From positions 8,177,636 through 8,241,635 of the forward strand of contig JANVCC010000011.1 in assembly GCA_025345505.1 (NCBI GenBank): a stretch of 64,000 bases of DNA. The letters are read 5' to 3'. Below, one piece after another: positions 61,301 to 64,000 of the stretch. The first letter of the stretch is position 1, and each line of letters starts with the position of its first letter. A program made the position numbers and the translations under genes. The notes under the pieces are model-generated. The model saw nothing but the letters and a program-made list of their open reading frames with translations. It had not been told where the DNA came from and ran no database searches. This stretch comes from Todiramphus chloris collaris (Eukaryota; Chordata; Aves; Coraciiformes; Alcedinidae).

Positions 61301-63276
61301 GCTACTTACTCTACAAAAATTACTTATTTAAATTGATACTTTTCCCACATCTGTATTAAATAGACCCTTCGACAGGAAAACCATGACAGATGATGTTGAC
61401 ATTAAAAGAAAGGGCTGCTGCTCCTTTGACTAAGTTATTTCATATGGCTTGGACATACTGCTAGGGACAGAGGCAGGAAAAAGCCATCAATTCACCTAGT
61501 GGGTGTCAGGCAAAATCCTGAGGTTTGAGTAGCAGCACTGTGGAATGGCACACAGGGTGCTGCTATGCTGTAACTCTACTGCATGTCTGGAGCTAGCACA
61601 GGGCCTGGATGCTTTAATCTGCCTTGTCTATCACTGTGTTCCATGACAGCTGTGTCTTTTATGCCTCAGCTAGTACTATTCAATATATGTATCACATTCT
61701 TCTGTTAAGATATGAATAGGACAGAGTGTTCCAAGAGGGAAATCCTGCTGTCCTTCCACAGCCTGCTGGAAGAGCTGGTATTTTTGATGTAAGCCAGGCT
61801 TTTTATACCTAAATGTTGTAATGCACGCCCTTTGTTAAAAAGGAAACTGCAGAGTTCTCCATTTGGAATGCCAGCCAGTCTTTCCCTTCCCAGGCAGAAG
61901 GAAGATGTGAAAGGTTTATCAGGCGATCTGATTTTGTGTTGGTCTTCTTCCACAAGGTCTTTGTCTGTTACTGCTAGTAGTGTAGCTTTTTAAAGTCTGC
62001 ACTAGGGAAAATAATGAACCATGGAAAGACAACAAAAACAATGCAATTATGTCAGAAAAGCAAATGTATTTTTTCTCCCGCTGGGACACCGAAAGGTATA
62101 TTGGGCTCAGAAGATACTCTGAAGTTGTTCACAAAGTCCTTCCTTTTCTAGATCCCCTTTTTTCTGCTGTGGCAAACTTCTCAAAGGCTGCTGCTGAATT
62201 TCACAAGAGACTTGAACAAGTTGACAAGAAAGAGTAAGTCTGGAAAAAAATTTATTTTATGTATATATCTGTACATAAGGGTGACAGTTCTTTCTTTTCG
62301 GTTACTACACAAGGAGTCTTTCTGATTAGTGTAGAATAGAGCTCTTGAACTCTGAGACAGGCAATATCTGCTAAGATGAATTTTGCTTCCTGTGATGAAT
62401 AGTAACAGCTGTAGAGCTTATTACTAGTATCAGCTTGTCATTGAAATTATTGTGACACACGGTAAGGCAAAAACCAGTGAAAAATTTGGACTGAGGTCTG
62501 TATTTAGACACCTACGCTTGAATGTCATAGGTGATGCCAGAATTTGTACTTTCAGCATACTTCAAGTAGTACTTCAGAGTATCTAAGATATCCATAGGAT
62601 GCTTGCAAACTGAAGGGCTCTATGGGACTCGTGTGTCCTCTGAGTGCAGTGGCTAGAGGTCAGGTGCTCCTAGGCACTCCTAGGCACCTAGTGTAGTACC
62701 AGATAGTTGTGTTCAGGAAACTGAATCCTGTCCTTACTCTGTTACTGTATAGATCAGAGCAGGACTTTGAACACTTGGCTTATGGGCAACACTTGACTCA
62801 TCAATGGACACCAAAATCTTGCTGTCTTCATCTTGACCTAAATCTCACTCAGCCTTTCTCTACCCCTGTTAAATGGCATCTTTCTATTGCTGTTTAATAC
62901 TAAGAAAGTACCTGACGCTCTCAGAAAGTCTTTCATTTTATTTTGCACAGTGTGAAATCTTGTAGTTGAGTTTTCTAACAGAAATCCCAGTGCATTAAAT
63001 ATAACATGTATTGAATGTCTCCAGTTGTAAAACCTCATCTTTTTGTTGCAAACTGTAGACTATGTTTGTCGTTTTTTTTTTTTTTTTTTTTTTTCTGTCC
63101 AAAGAAGAGGAAAAGTGTTTAAATGAAACTGGGAAGTCATGTTTCCTCATTGTGTGAAACGTCTCTGTCTCCATTTTCTGTAGTCCAATCGCAGTGCGAA
63201 TCATGAATGATCAGCTGATGTTCCTAGAAAGAGCTTTCATTGATCCTCTTGGCTTACCAGGAAGAAGGTTTTACAG
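31246..63276 (+). CDS. NAALAD2: NAALAD2 (N-acetylated alpha-linked acidic dipeptidase 2), exons 1-18, last exon outside window
   Basis: Eighteen coding exons joined at GT-AG sites give 2033 coding bases (677 codons plus two bases). A last exon the size of FOLH1's 190 bp would make 740 residues, the length I recall for human NAALAD2. Family role: type II membrane zinc peptidase cleaving N-acetyl-aspartyl-glutamate and related dipeptides at the cell surface. Seen here: a short basic cytoplasmic tail, a transmembrane segment at about residues 11-30, then zinc ligands H367, D377, E415, D443 and H543, catalytic E414, and arginines R453, R524 and R526. All are the human GCPII positions minus 10. 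NAALAD2 identity is supported by MGF-xx-GWF-KP after the anchor, [34 protein letters not shown], and Ser509 where GCPII has N519. It lies 13.4 kb downstream of FOLH1 on the same strand. Confidence 0.96.
31328..32827 (+). other. NAALAD2: NAALAD2 intron 1
   Basis: 1500 bp containing an old L3/CR1-like fragment (31915-32108, separate entry) and a T15-16 run at about 32229-32244. Confidence 0.75.
31915..32108 (+). mobile_element. Ancient L3/CR1-like LINE 3' end
   Basis: Diverged but ordered match to the amniote L3-type 3' end as I recall it: AAAAATCCATGAAGGCTACT, GGACATCCCTGAGCTACACA, AACAGGATACTGAGCAAGAT, then GAACCTTTGGCCTGATCCAG and a GTTATGTTC end. Much more decayed than the CR1 copies, so older. 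Confidence 0.6.
32828..32939 (+). CDS. NAALAD2: NAALAD2 exon 2
   Basis: 112 bp, residues 28-65: [20 protein letters not shown] then [18 protein letters not shown]. End of the anchor plus the juxtamembrane stalk. NSS is a potential glycosylation sequon. Acceptor gtttcag, donor gtaagc. Confidence 0.95.
32940..35088 (+). other. NAALAD2: NAALAD2 intron 2
   Basis: 2149 bp. Around 34811-34880 a frame reads KADVVPLFK, which looks like a heavily decayed LINE reverse-transcriptase remnant (separate entry). Otherwise unassigned. Confidence 0.65.
34800..34885 (+). mobile_element. Possible decayed LINE (CR1/L2-type) ORF2 remnant
   Basis: AAAAAGGCTGATGTAGTGCC translates to [10 protein letters not shown] followed by a stop and DKDNLVQL. 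This recalls the [12 protein letters not shown] motif of CR1/L2 ORF2. Short and mutated, so only a weak call. Confidence 0.35.
35089..35275 (+). CDS. NAALAD2: NAALAD2 exon 3
   Basis: 187 bp, residues 65-127: [20 protein letters not shown], then [20 protein letters not shown] and [20 protein letters not shown]. Start of the ectodomain. The donor is gtgatc, poor at +5/+6, but frame and length fix it. Reading through would add about 36 residues to a stop at 35381-35383. Confidence 0.94.
35276..36740 (+). other. NAALAD2: NAALAD2 intron 3
   Basis: 1465 bp, with a short CR1 3' end at 36460-36530. Two canonical AATAAA hexamers lie early in the intron (35379-35384 overlaps the read-through stop). 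The rest is unassigned. Confidence 0.65.
36460..36530 (+). mobile_element. CR1 LINE 3' terminus, sense (short)
   Basis: GGACTCAATGATCTCAAAGG, TCTTTTTCAACTTAAATGAT and then TCTATGATTATACGATTCTG: the last about 70 bp of CR1 with its octamer tail. 5' truncated. Confidence 0.8.
36741..36842 (+). CDS. NAALAD2: NAALAD2 exon 4
   Basis: 102 bp, residues 128-161, both ends in phase 0: [20 protein letters not shown] then [14 protein letters not shown]. Protease-associated domain. NTS and NVT are glycosylation sequons, and [10 protein letters not shown] is a family motif. Confidence 0.95.
36843..37653 (+). other. NAALAD2: NAALAD2 intron 4
   Basis: 811 bp, AT-rich, no element recognised. Confidence 0.7.
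37654..37779 (+). CDS. NAALAD2: NAALAD2 exon 5
   Basis: 126 bp, residues 162-203: [20 protein letters not shown], then [20 protein letters not shown] and NK. The Arg of FRGNK corresponds to R210 of GCPII, which binds the glutarate carboxylate. Acceptor gtgcag, donor gtaaga. Confidence 0.96.
37780..38452 (+). other. NAALAD2: NAALAD2 intron 5
   Basis: 673 bp with nothing recognised. Confidence 0.7.
38453..38639 (+). CDS. NAALAD2: NAALAD2 exon 6
   Basis: 187 bp, residues 204-266: [20 protein letters not shown], then [20 protein letters not shown] and [20 protein letters not shown]. It carries the equivalents of N257 and of calcium ligands T269/Y272. It is strikingly close to FOLH1 exon 6 in both protein and DNA. 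Confidence 0.96.
38640..39730 (+). other. NAALAD2: NAALAD2 intron 6
   Basis: 1091 bp. The 108-codon open frame at 39164-39490 has no family resemblance and I treat it as non-coding. Confidence 0.65.
39731..39824 (+). CDS. NAALAD2: NAALAD2 exon 7
   Basis: 94 bp, residues 266-297: [20 protein letters not shown] then [17 protein letters not shown] and EGVGIP are NAALAD2-like, as opposed to EYIYR and NGVGLP in the FOLH1 copy. Donor gtgagt. Confidence 0.95.
39825..40099 (+). other. NAALAD2: NAALAD2 intron 7
   Basis: 275 bp, the shortest NAALAD2 intron here; nothing recognised. Confidence 0.75.
40100..40198 (+). CDS. NAALAD2: NAALAD2 exon 8
   Basis: 99 bp, residues 297-330: [20 protein letters not shown] then [16 protein letters not shown] near the end is a sequon. 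Acceptor ttcacag, donor gtctgt. Confidence 0.95.
40199..42340 (+). other. NAALAD2: NAALAD2 intron 8
   Basis: 2142 bp, containing one copy of a CR1-like composite (41499-41691). A T15 run lies at about 40566-40580. The rest is unassigned. Confidence 0.7.
41499..41691 (-). mobile_element. CR1-like composite repeat, copy 1
   Basis: On the + strand: GGTTCATTTAAAGCATGTTG, CACAGGAACATATTCAGATG, then CCAGGGAAGGAGACTCCACA (a CR1 antisense 3' segment). It is followed by GGGCCATCCATGAGCTGCAG and CTGGAGTCCAGAATACCTCC, a part not recognised as standard CR1. The same two-part structure recurs at 46584-46847. Confidence 0.7.
42341..42426 (+). CDS. NAALAD2: NAALAD2 exon 9
   Basis: 86 bp, residues 330-359: [20 protein letters not shown] then [17 protein letters not shown] is NAALAD2-like. 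Acceptor atttcag, donor gtgagc. Confidence 0.95.
42427..43009 (+). other. NAALAD2: NAALAD2 intron 9
   Basis: 583 bp; nothing recognised. The 85-codon frame at 42525-42782 has no features. Confidence 0.65.
43010..43129 (+). CDS. NAALAD2: NAALAD2 exon 10 (first zinc ligands)
   Basis: 120 bp, residues 359-399: [20 protein letters not shown] then [21 protein letters not shown]367 and D377 are zinc ligands. GAAVLQEI resembles NAALAD2, whereas the FOLH1 copy has GAAVVHEI. Confidence 0.96.
43130..43563 (+). other. NAALAD2: NAALAD2 intron 10
   Basis: 434 bp; nothing recognised. Confidence 0.7.
43564..43646 (+). CDS. NAALAD2: NAALAD2 exon 11 (catalytic glutamate)
   Basis: 83 bp, residues 399-426: [20 protein letters not shown] then LGSTEWAE. 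E414 is the catalytic base and E415 a zinc ligand; TEWAE carries the calcium ligands. The frame stays open into the intron to a stop at about 43680. Confidence 0.96.
43647..46363 (+). other. NAALAD2: NAALAD2 intron 11
   Basis: 2717 bp, strongly AT-rich, no recognised repeat. Overlapping 100-codon frames on both strands at about 45859-46193 lack any family signature. Confidence 0.65.
46364..46427 (+). CDS. NAALAD2: NAALAD2 exon 12
   Basis: 64 bp, residues 427-448: [20 protein letters not shown] then EG. D443 is a zinc ligand. NTDSS differs by one residue from the NADSS of FOLH1. Acceptor actccag, donor gtgtgt. Confidence 0.95.
46428..49244 (+). other. NAALAD2: NAALAD2 intron 12
   Basis: 2817 bp, with the second CR1-like composite copy near its 5' end. 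The rest is unassigned. A 145-codon antisense open frame (49020-49457) spans the 3' end and exon 13 and is considered chance. Confidence 0.65.
46584..46847 (-). mobile_element. CR1-like composite repeat, copy 2
   Basis: On the + strand it begins AATCACAGCACGGTAGGGGT, then TGACCTCTGGAGATCATCCA, AAGCAGGTTCATCTACAGCA and CCAGGGAAGGAGACTCTACA (a typical CR1 antisense 3' end). It then departs into GGGCCATTCATGAGCTGCAG, CTGGAGTCCAGAATATCTCC and TGGAGGAGTTTAGTATTCT, nearly identical to the intron 8 copy. Both end at the same GTATTCT. Confidence 0.8.
49245..49312 (+). CDS. NAALAD2: NAALAD2 exon 13
   Basis: 68 bp, residues 448-470: [20 protein letters not shown] then TKE. R453 matches GCPII R463. Acceptor tttcag, donor gtactg. 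Confidence 0.95.
51431..51470. repeat. (ATTTT)8 microsatellite
   Basis: Eight perfect ATTTT units. They produce the ILFYF-repeat in the overlapping open frame, which is therefore not a gene. Confidence 0.95.
51866..52143 (+). mobile_element. CR1 LINE 3' end, sense
   Basis: GTGATAGGATGAAAGTAAAC, TTGCACCAGGGGATGTTTAG, CTGGAACAGGCTGCCCAGGG, GTCACCATCCCTGAAGGTGT, then GACTTAATGATCTTAGAGGT and a GATTCTATTGATTCTATG tail. 5' truncated in the last part of ORF2. Confidence 0.93.
53372..53828 (-). mobile_element. Solo LTR of an avian ERVL-like element with target-site duplication
   Basis: 457 bp from TGTGGTGGGT to ACCCACTACA, which are imperfect inverted termini with TG...CA ends. It is flanked on both sides by CCTTC (53367-53371 and 53829-53833), a 5-bp target duplication typical of ERVL. 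Orientation is set by the 24-kb relic, whose terminus ACCCACCACA is the complement, and by a minus-strand TATAAA at 53633-53638. No coding region is present. Family named from memory. Confidence 0.85.
53633..53653 (-). promoter_or_regulatory. LTR core: CRE palindrome plus TATA box
   Basis: On the minus strand TGACGTCA (53646-53653, a full CRE/ATF palindrome) lies 7 bp upstream of TATAAA (53633-53638). This fits the U3 promoter of the solo LTR and points antisense to NAALAD2. Activity is inference. Confidence 0.5.
53829..53833. repeat. 3' target-site duplication of the solo LTR
   Basis: CCTTC, matching CCTTC at 53367-53371 immediately before the LTR. Confidence 0.75.
54312..54403 (+). CDS. 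NAALAD2: NAALAD2 exon 14
   Basis: 92 bp, residues 471-501: [20 protein letters not shown] then [11 protein letters not shown]. The SPDEG-x-E-x-KSL-x-ESW block is conserved, WLEKDP is NAALAD2-like, and NNS is a sequon. Acceptor ctctccag, donor gtaagt. Confidence 0.95.
54545..56740 (+). mobile_element. Long decayed CR1 LINE with ORF2 (endonuclease C-part / reverse transcriptase) remnants
   Basis: Reading frames broken by shifts and stops follow CR1 ORF2 order: [67 protein letters not shown] and [20 protein letters not shown]. The RT core box is VADD instead of F/YADD. At the end it reads [20 protein letters not shown] and the 3' UTR octamers finish at 56740. Missing RT segments between about 55310 and 55380 and the shifts show it is dead. 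A piece of another CR1 3' end is embedded (separate entry). Confidence 0.93.
55133..55208 (+). mobile_element. CR1 3' end nested inside the larger CR1
   Basis: GGTTGGACATGATGATCCCA, AGGGTCTTTTCCAACCCGAG, then TGATTCTGTGATTCTGTG: a CR1 3' terminus placed between the ORF2 segments ending DRDGEQV and starting [10 protein letters not shown]. It could be an insertion of a short second CR1 or a rearrangement. Confidence 0.8.
57984..58074 (+). CDS. NAALAD2: NAALAD2 exon 15 (arginine patch; Ser for Asn519)
   Basis: 91 bp, residues 501-531: [20 protein letters not shown] then [11 protein letters not shown]524 and R526 match GCPII R534/R536. S509 replaces GCPII N519, the NAALAD2 state. Acceptor tgtag, donor gtaagt. 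Confidence 0.96.
58075..58718 (+). other. NAALAD2: NAALAD2 intron 15
   Basis: 644 bp; nothing recognised. Confidence 0.7.
58719..58983 (+). CDS. NAALAD2: NAALAD2 exon 16
   Basis: 265 bp, residues 532-620: [20 protein letters not shown] with Y542 and zinc ligand H543, then [40 protein letters not shown] and a helical stretch ending KLYKVLF. Compared with the FOLH1 copy it has the NAALAD2-type QLRG and SQVIPF. Acceptor tttttcag, donor gtgagt. Confidence 0.96.
58984..62151 (+). other. NAALAD2: NAALAD2 intron 16
   Basis: 3168 bp. Homopolymer and pyrimidine runs occur near 59127-59138, 59537-59550, 60137-60150 and 60669-60690. No transposon or gene is recognised; the 92-codon frame at 59213-59491 is featureless. 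Confidence 0.65.
62152..62233 (+). CDS. NAALAD2: NAALAD2 exon 17
   Basis: 82 bp, residues 620-647: [20 protein letters not shown] then LEQVDKKD. C-terminal helical domain; NFS is a sequon. FHKRL and QVD are NAALAD2-like. Acceptor ttctag, donor gtaagt. Confidence 0.95.
62234..63183 (+). other. NAALAD2: NAALAD2 intron 17
   Basis: 950 bp with a T23 run at 63072-63094 about 90 bp before the acceptor. Nothing else is recognised. Confidence 0.7.
63184..63276 (+). CDS. NAALAD2: NAALAD2 exon 18 (last coding exon inside the window)
   Basis: 93 bp, residues 647-678: [20 protein letters not shown] then [11 protein letters not shown]. Donor gtgaag. The terminal exon (equivalent of [14 protein letters not shown]...) is not found in the remaining 724 bp. 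Confidence 0.95.
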
Positions 63277-64000
63277 GTGAAGCAACAACTTAATTGACCA
63301 GCTGCCTAAGGCACTGTTGTTCATGCTTTTGGAAGCATGAAATGGTTCTTCTTGTTGGGTGTTTACTATCATTTAGAGCTCTCTGAATTTTATGTTTTGG
63401 TTTTGGTTTCGTTTTTTTACTTGCTTGCATTTATTAATGTAGTTTTTGGGCTTATTTAAATTCAGGAGGAGTCTTTCACATGCTACATATGTGCTTTGAT
63501 AGTTCTTATGAACAAAATAAATTTAAAAACAGATCTTCAACTATTCATTATTTAAGAGAAAAAAACCCCAACAAAACATCAACAAATAAAAATTACACTT
63601 TTACATAGTTCTGTTCCAATATGATCACGTCTCTCAAGAATTCTCCCACTGATATTTTTTCCCCTTTTGTTACATTCCTTTCCCAAATCTGCTGACCATC
63701 CTTCAGTTGCTTAGTTATTTTTGAGGTTTCTGTTCCACTTCTCATTGTATACCTATAACTAGTTTTATGCCCTGTTCCAGACTGCCACATTAGTTTGAAT
63801 AGTTTGCTGAACTCCCGTTTAAAAAAGATATTAAAATTGACATGGTTTTGTTCCTAATTAGACAAATGTGTCATCTCTTCCCAAGAAGGTTACCTGTCCT
63901 AAATCTGTGCCCTTTCCCATAGATTTTGCCCTTGTGATTGCTTCCTCCTGTCCTTTAAAAGACAGGTCCAGCTCAATTTCCTGTGTTTTTAGTTATTTCT
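63277..64000 (+). other. NAALAD2: NAALAD2 intron 18 (5' part)
   Basis: AT-rich sequence to the window edge. It contains no match to the conserved [10 protein letters not shown] exon, so the 3' end of the gene lies beyond 64000. Confidence 0.8.

Noticed and set aside
58984..62151. Searched intron 16 for an extra NAALAD2 exon or intronic snoRNA
   Set aside because: Exons 16 and 17 join in phase with exact paralogue lengths, and I saw no convincing box C/D or H/ACA pair.

Overview
The window is vertebrate nuclear DNA, most likely from a bird. The genes are split into short exons with GT-AG introns. The interspersed repeats are almost all CR1 LINE fragments ending in the ATTCTRTG-type 3' octamer, together with LTRs of an avian ERVL-like family. 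I see no bacterial operons, no CRISPR array and no recognisable tRNA or rRNA gene.

Two paralogous M28 zinc metallopeptidase genes lie head to tail on the + strand. The first (1599-17861) is the 3' part of FOLH1 (glutamate carboxypeptidase II, PSMA/folate hydrolase type). Fourteen coding exons, matching exons 6-19, give 537 residues that align without a gap to residues 214-750 of the human numbering. The second (31246-63276) is NAALAD2. Its 18 coding exons run from the initiator ATG through exon 18, and only the last coding exon lies beyond the window. Adding a last exon the size of FOLH1's would give 740 residues. All 13 shared internal exons have identical lengths in the two genes (187, 94, 99, 86, 120, 83, 64, 68, 92, 91, 265, 82 and 93 bp) and the same phases, which shows an ancestral tandem duplication. 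Zinc ligands, the catalytic glutamate, calcium ligands and substrate-binding arginines are intact in both. A Ser in place of Asn at the position of human GCPII N519 is one residue that separates the NAALAD2 copy from the FOLH1 copy.

Layout: 1-1598 is FOLH1 intron 5; 1599-17861 is FOLH1 exons 6-19; 17862-31245 is a 13.4-kb intergenic spacer. The spacer holds the FOLH1 3' UTR, CR1 fragments, an ERVL-like relic at 23.7-24.5 kb, a TA-rich/G-run segment, an unassigned GC-rich block with internal duplication at 27.65-28.69 kb, a second LTR relic, and the NAALAD2 promoter region with a 61-bp pure purine tract. From 31246 to 64000 is NAALAD2, whose introns carry an old L3-like fragment (intron 1), two copies of a shared CR1-like composite (introns 8 and 12), a CR1 3' end and a solo LTR with target-site duplication (intron 13), and a long decayed CR1 with reverse-transcriptase remnants (intron 14).

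The two proteins would be type II membrane ectopeptidases that remove C-terminal glutamate from N-acetyl-aspartyl-glutamate or folyl-poly-gamma-glutamates at the cell surface. I found no previously undescribed enzymatic system. The most noteworthy unexplained items are the GC-rich block, the composite repeat shared by two NAALAD2 introns, a 12-bp perfect-stem palindrome near 22.1 kb, and the promoter-like solo LTR.
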